Origin: Colimorpha sp002372855
GTDB taxonomy: Bacteria > Bacteroidota > Bacteroidia > Bacteroidales > P3
Length of the DNA: 64,000 nt
Assembly: GCA_946621635.1 (NCBI GenBank)
Contig: CAMOOR010000004.1
Coordinates: 7,697 to 71,696 of the forward strand
Direction: 5' to 3'
Shown: positions 8,580-16,316 of the stretch, piece by piece
Layout of the letters: each line of letters opens with the position of its first letter
Numbering within the stretch: the stretch's first letter is position 1
Program-made: the position numbers and the translations under genes
The notes under the pieces: model-generated
What the model saw: only the letters and a program-made list of their open reading frames with translations
Database searches by the model: none
Told to the model about the DNA's origin: nothing

Positions 8580-8590
8580 CAGGAAGGAGG

Positions 8591-8757
8591 GGTCCGGGAG
8601 GGGTCGAAGAGGTACATAATTCGTCATTTCTTATATTGTATTTATATCGTTCTTATATCGTTCTCATATACTTCTCATATACTTCTTATATTACCTATAT
8701 AAGAACTATATGAGAACTATATAGGAACGATATAAGAAGGGCCGAATTATGTAGGTA
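8591..8757. repeat. AT-rich hairpin element, copy A
   Basis: Ends in an 11-bp inverted repeat, TACATAATTCG (8613-8623) with CGAATTATGTA (8743-8753). Between them runs ~120 bp of alternating TTCTTATAT/TTCTCATAT units and their complements, forming a long imperfect stem. The left end carries GGTCGAAGAGG. Copies B-D are at 34006-34177, 53726-53874 and 63945-64000. There is no coding potential. Confidence 0.85.
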
Positions 8758-8821
8758 AGGGGTGGGAGGCAGGGGGGAGGAGGGTGATGAGAAAAAAAGA
8801 CGGAGTGTGGCAAATTTTTTG

Positions 8822-8829
8822 TATCTTTG
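8822..8829 (+). promoter_or_regulatory. -7 promoter element for the que cluster
   Basis: TATCTTTG lies 48 bases before the queC ATG, leaving room for a short leader of ~40 nt that would hold the riboswitch at 8840-8874. Confidence 0.8.
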
Positions 8830-8839
8830 CAGCATGGAA

Positions 8840-8874
8840 CAGGGGTGCTTGGTAACCCCCTTTATCAAAACAAG
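8840..8874 (+). promoter_or_regulatory. Probable preQ1-I riboswitch controlling queC
   Basis: The leader folds as an H-type pseudoknot. P1 pairs AGGGG (8841-8845) with CCCCT (8857-8861). The loop GCTTGG holds CTTG (8848-8851), which pairs with CAAG (8871-8874) in the A-rich tail ATCAAAACAAG. C8856, just before the 3' side of P1, would be the ligand-contacting cytosine. The GTAACCCC and CAAAACAAG parts closely match, from memory, the well-studied Thermoanaerobacter tengcongensis preQ1-I aptamer. The second helix ends three bases before the ATG, so binding would block translation initiation. The position before queC fits the known ligand. Confidence 0.75.
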
Positions 8875-8877
8875 AAT

Positions 8878-9570
8878 ATGGCAAACAATGACTTATCGGT
8901 TTCCGGAGGACGGAAAGACTCGGTGATAATCTATTCTGGTGGGCTCGACTCCACGACCCTGCTCTACGAGGAGCGGGAGCGCATAGCCGTGGCCGTCACC
9001 TTCGACTACGGCAGCAACCACGGCGCCCGCGAGCAGGCCTGTGCCCGTTGGCACTGCCAGCGGCTGGGCATCGAGCATATGGTGATCGACCTGGCTTTCA
9101 TGGGGCGCTACTTCCAGTCGTCGCTGCTCAGCGGCGCCGACGACATTCCCGAGGGCAGCTACGACGAGACGAACATGAAGAGCACCGTGGTGCCCTTCCG
9201 CAACGGCATCATGCTCAGCGTGGCCTGCGGGCTGGCCGAGAGCCGTGGCCTGACGCGGGTGCTGATGGCCAACCACGGGGGCGACCACGCCATCTATCCC
9301 GACTGCCGTCCGGAGTTTGTCGAGGCCATGGACGCCGCCATGCGTGCCGGCACCTATGTCGGGGTGTCCATCGCCGCGCCCTACACGAACCTGTCGAAGG
9401 CCGACCTGGTGCGCCGCGGGGCGGAGCTGGGCATCGACTACGGGCACACCTATTCCTGCTACCGCGGCGGCGAGCGCCACTGCGGCCGTTGCGGCACCTG
9501 CAACGAGCGCCGCGAGGCCTTCCGCCTGGCGGGCGTCGAGGACCCCACAATTTACAGCTGTGAGCTTTAA
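8878..9570 (+). CDS. queC: 7-cyano-7-deazaguanine synthase QueC
   Basis: ATP-dependent conversion of 7-carboxy-7-deazaguanine to preQ0 in queuosine synthesis (cytoplasm). The N-type ATP pyrophosphatase loop SGGLDST is at 20-26. Zinc ligands Cys194, Cys202, Cys205 and Cys208 sit in CYRGGERHCGRCGTC. At 230 residues it is of usual length. The ATG at 8878 is chosen because the riboswitch-like leader ends just before it; an in-frame extension upstream runs through the promoter. The last codons (SCEL) are formed by a dispersed short repeat that continues past the stop. Confidence 0.96.
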   Translation: MANNDLSVSGGRKDSVIIYSGGLDSTTLLYEERERIAVAVTFDYGSNHGAREQACARWHCQRLGIEHMVIDLAFMGRYFQSSLLSGADDIPEGSYDETNMKSTVVPFRNGIMLSVACGLAESRGLTRVLMANHGGDHAIYPDCRPEFVEAMDAAMRAGTYVGVSIAAPYTNLSKADLVRRGAELGIDYGHTYSCYRGGERHCGRCGTCNERREAFRLAGVEDPTIYSCEL

Positions 9571-9716
9571 GCTGTAAGTTTTAAGTGGCTGACGCAGACT
9601 GAATTTGAAACGCAACTCACAATTATAAGATCACAACTTAAAACTTAAAGCTCACAGTTTAAAACCAAAAACTCACAGCTTAAAACTTAAAGCTCACAGC
9701 TTAAAACTAAAAAGAA
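9552..9716. repeat. AGCTGTGAGCT / AGCTCACAG inverted short-period repeats
   Basis: CAGCTGTGAGCTTTAAG at the end of queC is mirrored by two later runs of CTTAAAACTTAAAGCTCACAG before queD, able to form a long hairpin between the genes. Related arrays abut the stop codons of queE (10634) and queF (11215). Confidence 0.75.
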
Positions 9717-10055
9717 ATGTACTACGTTAGGAAACAGATAGAAGTGTCAGGGGCCCACCGCCTCGAGCTGGACTACCCCAGCAAGTGCACGCAGCTGCAC
9801 GGGCACAACTGGATGATTACCATCTTTTGCAAAGCCAAGGAGCTGGACCGTAACGGCATGGTGGTGGATTTTTCCAAAATCAAGAGCCACATCGTCGACC
9901 GCTTGGACCACCATGTGGTCAACGACGTCATCGGTTGCAACCCCACGGCGGAGAACATCGCCCGCTGGTGCCAGCAGCAGGTGCCCAACTGCTACCGCGT
10001 CGAGGTGCAGGAGAGTTCGGGCAACCTGGCCATTTATGAACTGGACGAGATATGA
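9717..10055 (+). CDS. queD: 6-carboxy-5,6,7,8-tetrahydropterin synthase QueD
   Basis: Makes 6-carboxytetrahydropterin from dihydroneopterin triphosphate, the first dedicated step to preQ0. 112 residues, a short QueD of the PTPS fold. Zinc-binding histidines lie in SGAHRL and LHGHNW. The catalytic Cys24 precedes the latter (YPSKCTQLHGHN). DHHVVND and ESSGNLAIYE are family signatures. Its stop overlaps the queE start (ATGA), so the two are translationally coupled. Confidence 0.95.
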   Translation: MYYVRKQIEVSGAHRLELDYPSKCTQLHGHNWMITIFCKAKELDRNGMVVDFSKIKSHIVDRLDHHVVNDVIGCNPTAENIARWCQQQVPNCYRVEVQESSGNLAIYELDEI

Positions 10056-10636
10056 AAGTAAACGAAATATTCTATTCCCTGCAGGGCGAAGGCTACCACG
10101 TGGGCACGGCGGCGGTCTTTGTGCGCCTCAGCGGCTGCAACCTGCATTGCCCTTTCTGCGACACGCAGCATGAGGAGGGCACCGAGATGACGGACGAGGA
10201 GATTGTGGAGCAGGTGAGGCAGTATCCGGCGCGCCTGGTGGTCGTCACCGGCGGCGAACCGTCGCTGCAGCTCACCAAGAGCCTGGTCAACGCCCTCCAC
10301 GACGCCGACAAGATGGTGGCCGTGGAGACCAACGGCACCCACCGCCTGCCGGGCAATGTGGACTGGATCACCCTCTCGCCCAAGGACAAATACCTCGGCG
10401 GCGAGGCCAAGGTGGTGCTCACCATCGTCGACGAGCTGAAGGTGGTCTTCGACGGTGTCCATGTGCCGGACATGTACAACGGCATACTGTGCACCCACGG
10501 CCGTTTCCTGCAGCCCTGCGACACCGGCGACCCCGTGCGCAATGCCGACATTGTGGCCAAGGCCATCGAATACATCAAGGAAGATCCTCGCTGGAAGCTC
10601 TCGCTCCAGATACACAAAATGTTGAACATAAGATAA
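10052..10636 (+). CDS. queE: 7-carboxy-7-deazaguanine synthase QueE (radical SAM)
   Basis: Radical SAM ring contraction of carboxytetrahydropterin to 7-carboxy-7-deazaguanine. The cluster motif is CNLHCPFC (C-x3-C-x2-C) at ~32-39, preceded by the family signature EIFYSLQGEGYHVGTAAVFVRL. TGGEPSLQ follows as the SAM-binding GGE motif. 194 residues, typical of short QueE proteins. It overlaps queD by four bases. Confidence 0.95.
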   Translation: MKVNEIFYSLQGEGYHVGTAAVFVRLSGCNLHCPFCDTQHEEGTEMTDEEIVEQVRQYPARLVVVTGGEPSLQLTKSLVNALHDADKMVAVETNGTHRLPGNVDWITLSPKDKYLGGEAKVVLTIVDELKVVFDGVHVPDMYNGILCTHGRFLQPCDTGDPVRNADIVAKAIEYIKEDPRWKLSLQIHKMLNIR

Positions 10637-10740
10637 TACAGCTGTGAGCTGTAAGCTGTAAACGGTGAGTGGCATTCGAGTAATTCGCTCGTAATCAACC
10701 TGCGTAGCATTCGTATAATTCGAGTAATTCGCCGTTAGAA
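10634..10740. repeat. Short repeats after queE
   Basis: ACAGCTGTGAGCTGTAAGC begins at the queE stop. A second type, CATTCGAGTAATTCG / CATTCGTATAATTCGAGTAATTCG, follows. I see no promoter motif, so queF may be read from queCDE. Confidence 0.65.
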
Positions 10741-10758
10741 AAAAATAATAAGCAGTAT

Positions 10759-11217
10759 ATGAACCGCGAACAAGACCATTTGCAATCCCTTGGCCACAAG
10801 GCCGAGATACCGACCGACTACAATCCCGCCGTGCTCGAGGTCTTCGAGAACCGCCATCAGGAGCGCGACTACTGGGTGCAGTTCAACTGCCCCGAGTTCA
10901 CCACGCTCTGCCCCATCACCGGGCAGCCCGACTTCGCCGAGCTGAAGATTATGTACATCCCCGACAAGATGATGGTGGAGAGCAAGAGCCTGAAGCTCTA
11001 TCTGTTCTCCTTCCGTAACCACGGCGACTTTCATGAGGACTGCGTCAATATCATCATGAACGACCTTATCCGTTTGATGGACCCGCGCTACATCGAGGTC
11101 ATAGGCCTCTTTGTCCCCCGCGGGGGCATCAGCATCCACCCTTACGCCAACTACGGCCGTCCCGGCACGCGCTACGAGGAGCTGGCCGAACACCGATTGA
11201 GAAATTACCTTTTGTAG
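10759..11217 (+). CDS. queF: preQ0 reductase QueF (NADPH-dependent)
   Basis: Reduces preQ0 to preQ1, the product sensed by the riboswitch at 8840-8874. 152 residues, the short one-domain type like Bacillus QueF. The nucleophilic Cys is in FTTLCPITGQPDF. The QueF motif ESKSLKLYLFSFRNHGDFHED is intact. Together queC-D-E-F give the full GTP-cyclohydrolase-downstream route to preQ1; the tRNA-inserting Tgt and later genes are not in the window. Confidence 0.96.
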   Translation: MNREQDHLQSLGHKAEIPTDYNPAVLEVFENRHQERDYWVQFNCPEFTTLCPITGQPDFAELKIMYIPDKMMVESKSLKLYLFSFRNHGDFHEDCVNIIMNDLIRLMDPRYIEVIGLFVPRGGISIHPYANYGRPGTRYEELAEHRLRNYLL

Positions 11218-11305
11218 CTGTGAGCTGTAAGCTATGAGTTTTAAGTGCTGGCGCAAGATACTTTCAACTTAAAACTTACAGTTTAAAACTTAAAACTTAA
11301 AACTC
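11214..11305. repeat. Short repeats between queF and the pyridoxal kinase gene
   Basis: GTAGCTGTGAGCTGTAAGCTA begins at the queF stop and is mirrored by CTTAAAACTTACAG and AACTTAAAACTTAAAACTC up to the next start codon. Confidence 0.7.
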
Positions 11306-12151
11306 TTGAAACAGATACTACTGATCAACGACGTTGTAGGCCACAGCCATGTGGGCATGGTGGCCATGCTGCCCATCCTGACCTATCAGGGTCACTCCGT
11401 GTACAACCTGCCCACGGCCTTGGTGTCCAATACGCTCGACTACGGCCGTTTCAATGTCCTCGAGACCACTGACTACATGCGCGGTACGCTGCCGGTGTGG
11501 CAACGGCTGGGGTTCCGTTTCGACGCTGTGTGCACAGGGCTGATGTTCAGCGAGGAGCAGGCGCAGTTGGTGTCGGCCTACTGCAAGCATCTCCATGCCG
11601 ACGGCACGACGGTCTTCGTGGACCCCATCATGGGCGACGGCGGACGCCTCTACAACGGCATGGGGCAGCGCCAGGTGGAGCTGATGCGCGAGATGGTCTC
11701 CGTGGCCGACCTCACCTTTCCCAACTACACCGAGGCCTGTTACCTGGCCGATGTCCCCTTCCGTGCCGACGGCATGACGTGGGACGAGGCCTGCCAGCTG
11801 CTCGACGCCATCGCCGGCCTCGGCGCCCGGTCGGTGGTGATTACCAGTGCCTGTGTCGACGGGCAGAAGTGCGTCATCGGGCGCCGCAGCGAAGAGTCGG
11901 TCAGGGGCTTCCGCCAGAAGATTGACGAGGGGCCGTATTTCCGCCTCGATTACGAGGAGATACCCTTGGCCTTCCACGGCACGGGCGATATCTTCTCCGC
12001 CGTGCTCATCGGCCACCTGATGAACGGCGACCCCTTGCGGACCAGCACCCAGACGGCCATGAGCGTCGTCAGTCGCCTCATCGACCGCAACCGCGACCAG
12101 AAGGACCTCTGCCTGGGCATCCCGATTGAGAAGTGTCTGGATCTGCTATAG
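11306..12151 (+). CDS. pdxY: Pyridoxal/pyridoxamine kinase, PfkB/ribokinase fold
   Basis: 281 residues. ATP-dependent phosphorylation of pyridoxal or pyridoxamine (vitamin B6 salvage). Signatures: VVGHSHVGMVAMLPIL at the substrate end, VDPIMGDGG(R)LY, the Asn-rich FPNYTEACYL, and the catalytic HGTGDIFSAVLIGHL (GTGD with base Asp). Translation most likely begins at TTG 11306 (MKQILLIND), just after the repeat array. The 3' end overlaps the convergent gene at 12146 by six bases. I prefer PdxY over a hydroxymethylpyrimidine kinase because of the motif set and length. Confidence 0.85.
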   Translation: MKQILLINDVVGHSHVGMVAMLPILTYQGHSVYNLPTALVSNTLDYGRFNVLETTDYMRGTLPVWQRLGFRFDAVCTGLMFSEEQAQLVSAYCKHLHADGTTVFVDPIMGDGGRLYNGMGQRQVELMREMVSVADLTFPNYTEACYLADVPFRADGMTWDEACQLLDAIAGLGARSVVITSACVDGQKCVIGRRSEESVRGFRQKIDEGPYFRLDYEEIPLAFHGTGDIFSAVLIGHLMNGDPLRTSTQTAMSVVSRLIDRNRDQKDLCLGIPIEKCLDLL

Positions 12152-12754
12152 CTCCACCTGTACGCCGAAGCTGAAGCGGGTGTTGAGGTCCAGGTGCCAG
12201 TCGGGGTCGATGAGGCGGTTGTAGGTGCGGCCGAAATAGAAGCTGCCTAAGTCGAAGCTGGCTGAAAGGGCCACGTGGCGCGAGAGGCTGTATGTGTACC
12301 GCACTCCGCCCCAGAAGTTGTCGGCCTCGGCCTCGCCGAAGTCGAAGCCCAGGCGCAGCGTCATGTCGATGCCCATTTCGTGGCGGAAGCGGTAGGGGAT
12401 GATGTGGAACTGTGCCGTGACGCCCCAGCCCACTTCGTATCCGTTGGTGACAAATATCCATTGCAGGCTCTGCCCGTTCCCGATGTCCTGTCCGCCGCTG
12501 CTCATGGCGTTGGAACCCACCAGGTTGGCGTAGAAGCCCACCTCCCAGTGTTGCCATAGGCGGTAGTTCACTGCCAGGCTCACGCTGCGGTTGGGACGGT
12601 TGGCCAGCACGCCGGAACCGAGTTGCAGCACGCTGGTGGCGGTAAGCTGGGTCGAAGCGTCGACCGCAATGTTGATGCGGTGCCAGTCGAACCCTTGGGC
12701 CATGGCCATATTGCCCATCAATACTATCATTACTGTTAGAAATATCTTTTTCAT
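12146..12754 (-). CDS. Outer-membrane beta-barrel-like protein
   Basis: 202 residues with a clean signal peptide (MKKIFLTVMIVLMGNMAMAQ). The mature part is alternating beta strands rich in Tyr, Trp and Phe (VNYRLWQHWEVGFYANLVG, SFDLGSFYFGRTY) and ends FGVQVEL, as in small eight-stranded barrels. No named family is recognised. It is the last gene of the sigma/anti-sigma operon and so may be a target or sensor of it. Confidence 0.65.
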   Translation of the reverse strand: MKKIFLTVMIVLMGNMAMAQGFDWHRINIAVDASTQLTATSVLQLGSGVLANRPNRSVSLAVNYRLWQHWEVGFYANLVGSNAMSSGGQDIGNGQSLQWIFVTNGYEVGWGVTAQFHIIPYRFRHEMGIDMTLRLGFDFGEAEADNFWGGVRYTYSLSRHVALSASFDLGSFYFGRTYNRLIDPDWHLDLNTRFSFGVQVEL

Positions 12755-12772
12755 ATACTTAAACTGTTTGAA

Positions 12773-14128
12773 TCAATAATTGAGACTTATGCCCAGGCAG
12801 AGGGGGTACACCTTGGTGTCGAGGGTGGGGAGGTCGTCCTTGCGGGCGGTGCGGAAGAGGGGCGTCAGCGACCCTTGGACGAAGAACGACAGACGGTTCC
12901 AGCCGATGTCCAGCCTCAGGTCGAGGCGGAAGCGGTTCCAGATGTCGCCGATGGTGTCGTTCAGGATGTCTATGCGTCCGTTCTCGGCCTCGGGGCCTTC
13001 GGTCCAGGTGCACTGGCTGCGCATGAAGGCACCATCGGTGGAGAGCTGTATGGCGGGCCTGAGCTCGGCGCTGATGCGCAAGCCGCGGTAGTCGAGGCGG
13101 CGGTGCCACTCCGCCCGCAGGGGCAGGCTGATGGAAATGGTCTGCAGGGTGCTGCGCCACACGCGCTTCTGTCCGGCGTAGAAGGGCTTGTTGTAGTAGG
13201 CTGGCTCGTCGACGGGGCCGAAGTGGGTGAGGCCCGTGGCGGGGTCGACGGTGGTGCCCATCAGGCGGGGAAAGATGTAGACCTCAGTGGAAAAACCTAT
13301 ACCCACGCCGAAGTCCCAATGCTTCAGCCGGAGGAAGTTCCATCCGAGACGGAGGTCGTAGCAGCCCAGGGAGCCCGTGGGGTTCATCTGGTAGTCGTCC
13401 ATGGGCACCGCCGTGCCGCCGAGGGGACGCTGCGACCATCCGCTGATGCCGATGCCCACGCCGCCGAACAGACGGTGGATGGTTGGCGAGAGGTTGAGCT
13501 GGAAGGCTTCCTCCTGGTCTTCCACGCCCATCTGCTCCGTGCGGCTCTCGCCTTTGACGGTGCGGGTGAGGTCGTCGCTCGCGATGCCTCTGTGGCGCAG
13601 GGTGGCGAAGTCGTTGCTCTGCACCCATGCCTGCTGGGCCTCGACGGGCTGCAGCAACAGCAGGGTGCTGTGGCCGCGGGCTTCGAGGACGAGCATCTCC
13701 AGGTGCAGGGTGTCGCGGCTGGGATTGGAGAGCCACAGGCGGCTGTCGTCGTAGCTGTGCAGGTAGAGACGCTGCGAGGTGGTGTGGATGTCGATGCCGT
13801 TCAGGTAGGGGAAGCTGGCGGGAATGTCGAGCACACCGCCGCTGACGGTCATGCTTTTCAACGGCTGTCGCAGCGAGTCGGCCTGCGACAGGCTGCCGTT
13901 GACGGTGGTCTGGATGTAGTCCGTGGTGTCGGGTATGACGGTGACGTTGTGCAGGCCGTAGACGTTGACGGTGTTGATGCTTTGGAGGAGGTCTTGGCGC
14001 AACACCAGGGTTTGCTGCCCTTGCGCCGCTGCTCCGAAGGCAAGACCAAAGAGCATCGCAAAGAGGCCAATGGCTGCCAGTAGGGGTTTCTTATCGTGTT
14101 TCATGTTGCATGGGTTTTTCGGGTTCAT
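12773..14128 (-). CDS. Predicted outer-membrane protein of an ECF sigma operon
   Basis: 451 residues with a signal peptide (LLAAIGLFAMLFGLAFGAAAQ); an alternative start at 14104 gives 443. The first ~190 residues look like a DUF2807-type beta-helix adhesin (short repeats such as VNVYGLHNVTVIPDTTDY, MTVSGGVLDI, LRHRGIASDDL). Residues ~215-451 look like a barrel ending LGISLNY. It begins two bases after the anti-sigma stop, so it belongs to the same operon. Function unknown. Confidence 0.65.
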   Translation of the reverse strand: MNPKNPCNMKHDKKPLLAAIGLFAMLFGLAFGAAAQGQQTLVLRQDLLQSINTVNVYGLHNVTVIPDTTDYIQTTVNGSLSQADSLRQPLKSMTVSGGVLDIPASFPYLNGIDIHTTSQRLYLHSYDDSRLWLSNPSRDTLHLEMLVLEARGHSTLLLLQPVEAQQAWVQSNDFATLRHRGIASDDLTRTVKGESRTEQMGVEDQEEAFQLNLSPTIHRLFGGVGIGISGWSQRPLGGTAVPMDDYQMNPTGSLGCYDLRLGWNFLRLKHWDFGVGIGFSTEVYIFPRLMGTTVDPATGLTHFGPVDEPAYYNKPFYAGQKRVWRSTLQTISISLPLRAEWHRRLDYRGLRISAELRPAIQLSTDGAFMRSQCTWTEGPEAENGRIDILNDTIGDIWNRFRLDLRLDIGWNRLSFFVQGSLTPLFRTARKDDLPTLDTKVYPLCLGISLNY

Positions 14129-14130
14129 GT

Positions 14131-14763
14131 TCAGTTGTTACTTGCCGTGAGGGCTTCGAGCCAAGGATTGGTGGCCAGACGTGCATCGTTGATTACTGGT
14201 GGGATGGTCACCGTTGGCTCGGGGCGTGAAGGTTCGGGAATCTCCTCCAGCGTGTCCTGAGGGGGAATGGGACTGGCTTGCGGAGCGACTTCCTCGGCCA
14301 GCAGAGGGGCTTCGGCAGGGAGTTCTTGGGGGTGGTAGGGTTTATGGGCTTTATGGGTTTTATAGGGCTCATAGGGCTTATAAGTCTTATAGGTTGTATC
14401 GGTCTCGGCCTCTTGCGGCTCTGCTGCAACGGCGGGTTCCGGCTGGGCCTGGGCCACCATCGGGCCAGCCTCGTTGGGCTTGCGGTTCAGCACCAGCAGG
14501 GTGGTGCCGGCCAGCACCATCAGCGCCATGGCCGCCGCCACGTGCCACCAGGCGAAGCCCTCGCGCTCTTTCTTCAGCAGGCGCTCCTTGCCGGGCAGGG
14601 TGGCCACCACGGGCGTTACCTTCACTCCGGCCACCTCCTCCATCTCCTCCCGCAGTTCGGGGTGCTGCTCCAGGAAGGCCTCCACGGCCTCGCGCTCCTC
14701 GCGCGTCAGTGCGCCGTCGGCATAGCGCATCAGCCATCCTTCGTAGTTTTCCATTGTTATCAT
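14131..14763 (-). CDS. Putative membrane anti-sigma factor
   Basis: 210 residues. The start at 14763 overlaps the sigma gene stop by ATGA, which fixes it. The N-terminal ~45 residues (YADGALTREEREAVEAFLEQHPELREEM) resemble anti-sigma factor cytoplasmic domains but lack a zinc HCC motif. One membrane helix lies at ~72-92 (WWHVAAAMALMVLAGTTLLVL). The outer part has a Tyr-Lys-Pro repeat run (TYKTYKPYEPYKTHK) encoded by a 9-bp DNA repeat, then a Pro-rich region. It should bind and silence the sigma factor encoded upstream. Confidence 0.75.
   Translation of the reverse strand: MITMENYEGWLMRYADGALTREEREAVEAFLEQHPELREEMEEVAGVKVTPVVATLPGKERLLKKEREGFAWWHVAAAMALMVLAGTTLLVLNRKPNEAGPMVAQAQPEPAVAAEPQEAETDTTYKTYKPYEPYKTHKAHKPYHPQELPAEAPLLAEEVAPQASPIPPQDTLEEIPEPSRPEPTVTIPPVINDARLATNPWLEALTASNN
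14341..14402 (-). repeat. In-frame 9-bp TATAAGNCN repeat inside the anti-sigma gene
   Basis: About seven imperfect 9-bp units (coding strand TATAAGACT, TATAAGCCC, TATGAGCCC, TATAAAACC) encode YKT/YKP/YEP triplets. The same unit occurs at the start of the TPM gene (32930-32998), an unrelated protein. Confidence 0.8.
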
Positions 14764-15233
14764 CGGTAATCCTCCAGTTGTTTCTTTAATTGTTTGCGTG
14801 CGCGGAACAGGTAGACGCCCACCTGCTGCTCGCTGAGGCCTGTCATCTGGGCCATCTCCGCGTATTCGTACCCCTCCAGGTCGCGCAGCAGCACCAGCAT
14901 GCGCTGCTGCTCCGGCAGGGTGGCCAGGGCATGGGCCAGGGCGTCCTTCAGTTCGAAGTTCTCGTGTTGCCAGTATGCTTCTTCCTGCGCCACTTGTGCG
15001 TTCCGCACCACCTCTTCGTGGCGGTGCATGTCCACCAGCCGCCGGTAGAGCGCCCTGACGAGCCATCCCTTGGCCCCTGCGGCCTCCACCTCGCTGCGTC
15101 GCTCCCAGAGGTCGGCGAAGACATCCTGCACGGCATCCTCGGCAGCGGCGCTGAGGTTGGCGTAGCGCAGCGCGAAGCGGTAGAGGTCGTCGCCCAGGTG
15201 GCGTACACAGTGGTTATATTCCTTGGTGGTCAT
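14760..15233 (-). CDS. ECF-type RNA polymerase sigma factor
   Basis: 157 residues from the ATG at 15233 (a TTG at 15242 is possible). Region 2 is FALRYANLSAAAEDAVQDVFADLWERR. Region 4 is LATLPEQQRMLVLLRDLEGYEYAEMAQMTGLSEQQVGVYLFRARKQLKKQL, with the helix-turn-helix GLSEQQVGVYLFRARKQL. It heads a four-gene operon with its anti-sigma factor and two outer-membrane proteins. Direct repeats TTACCCCTGCC/TTACACCCCTGCC at 15250-15280 upstream might be regulatory. I see no TAnnTTTG element, which fits expression from its own ECF promoter. Confidence 0.93.
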   Translation of the reverse strand: MTTKEYNHCVRHLGDDLYRFALRYANLSAAAEDAVQDVFADLWERRSEVEAAGAKGWLVRALYRRLVDMHRHEEVVRNAQVAQEEAYWQHENFELKDALAHALATLPEQQRMLVLLRDLEGYEYAEMAQMTGLSEQQVGVYLFRARKQLKKQLEDYR

Positions 15234-15359
15234 TCTGCACAATATACGATTACCCCTGCCCGTTTATTACACCCCTGCCGAAAAAAAACTTTTCATACAC
15301 CACGGACGCCCTTTCGTACACCCAGCCTGCGCCGGCCTTGGCGGCATTGGTTTTTTATG

Positions 15360-15367
15360 TAATTTTG
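15360..15367 (+). promoter_or_regulatory. -7 promoter element
   Basis: TAATTTTG lies 22 bases before the ATG at 15390. Confidence 0.7.
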
Positions 15368-15389
15368 CAGCCGAAAAGATAAAAGAAAC

Positions 15390-16316
15390 ATGAAACGTAT
15401 AGTCCTTTTTGTGCTTGCGGCCTTGACCATGGCGTCCTGCTCCGGCGGCGACGAACCTGTCCGCGCCATCTACCATTGGAAAACCACCTTCAACCCCACA
15501 CCGTACGAGCAGCAGTGGCTCCGCGACCACCGCGTACAGCGGCTCTATCTGCGCCTGTTCGACGTCGACGCCTGCGGCTACAGCCGCGAAGACGGCAACG
15601 CCGCCCCCATCGCCACCACACGCTTCCTCCAGCCCCTGCCCGACGACATGGAGGTCATCCCCGTGGTCTACATCACCAACGAGGCTATGGGCCGCATGTG
15701 GGGCTACCGTGTGGCCGAACTCATCGCCGAGCGTGTGGCGAAGATGGCCGACTGCAACGGCTTCGAACTGAAGGAACTCCAGGTCGACTGCGACTGGACC
15801 GAGCGCACCAGGAGCGACTACTACTACTTCTGCCGCAGTCTCCGCGAATGCCTCCACGAGAAGGGCGTCCGCCTCAGCTCCACCGTGCGCCTCCACCAGG
15901 TGGACACCACCTTGGCCGACCTCCCCGTCGACGGCCGAGTGCTGATGGTCTACAACACCGGCGACCTGCGTTCCCCCAAGACCGCCAACTCCATCCTCGA
16001 CTATTCCGACGTCAAACCCTACCTGCGCCGCATCGACGCCTCCATGCTCGACAGCATGGACTTCGCCTGGCCTGTCTTCGGATGGGGCGTGGCCTTCGAT
16101 GCCAACGGGCGGTTCCAGCGCATGGTGCCCTCCTCGGCCTTGGGCGCCGACACCTCCGCTAGCCTCCGCGAGGAGTGGGGCCGCGTGGACGACATCCAGC
16201 GCGTGCAACGCCGTCTCCCTGCCCGCGGCCGCCACACCACCATTCTCTATCACCTCGATTCCCTCAACCTTTCAAAATACACCTACGATGAAATCGAAAC
16301 CATCTATTCCCGCTAG
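15390..16316 (+). CDS. Lipoprotein with TIM-barrel-like domain
   Basis: 308 residues. Lipobox LTMASC gives a lipid-anchored mature protein with Cys at ~17. The rest shows repeated beta-alpha elements (VQRLYLRLFDVD, MEVIPVVYITNE, LKELQVDCDWTERT, GVRLSSTVRLHQV, GRVLMVYNTGD, DFAWPVFGWGVAF), like the glycoside-hydrolase-type barrels of DUF3142-like proteins. The catalytic residues are not identifiable to me. It overlaps the next gene by 29 bases, suggesting coupled translation and joint function. Confidence 0.65.
   Translation: MKRIVLFVLAALTMASCSGGDEPVRAIYHWKTTFNPTPYEQQWLRDHRVQRLYLRLFDVDACGYSREDGNAAPIATTRFLQPLPDDMEVIPVVYITNEAMGRMWGYRVAELIAERVAKMADCNGFELKELQVDCDWTERTRSDYYYFCRSLRECLHEKGVRLSSTVRLHQVDTTLADLPVDGRVLMVYNTGDLRSPKTANSILDYSDVKPYLRRIDASMLDSMDFAWPVFGWGVAFDANGRFQRMVPSSALGADTSASLREEWGRVDDIQRVQRRLPARGRHTTILYHLDSLNLSKYTYDEIETIYSR

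Noticed and set aside
8347..8713. Short reading frames on the plus strand with peptides such as ETRHAASL
   Set aside because: They are translations of the 22-bp palindromes and hairpin element A; the same peptides reappear wherever the repeats occur, with no start signals.
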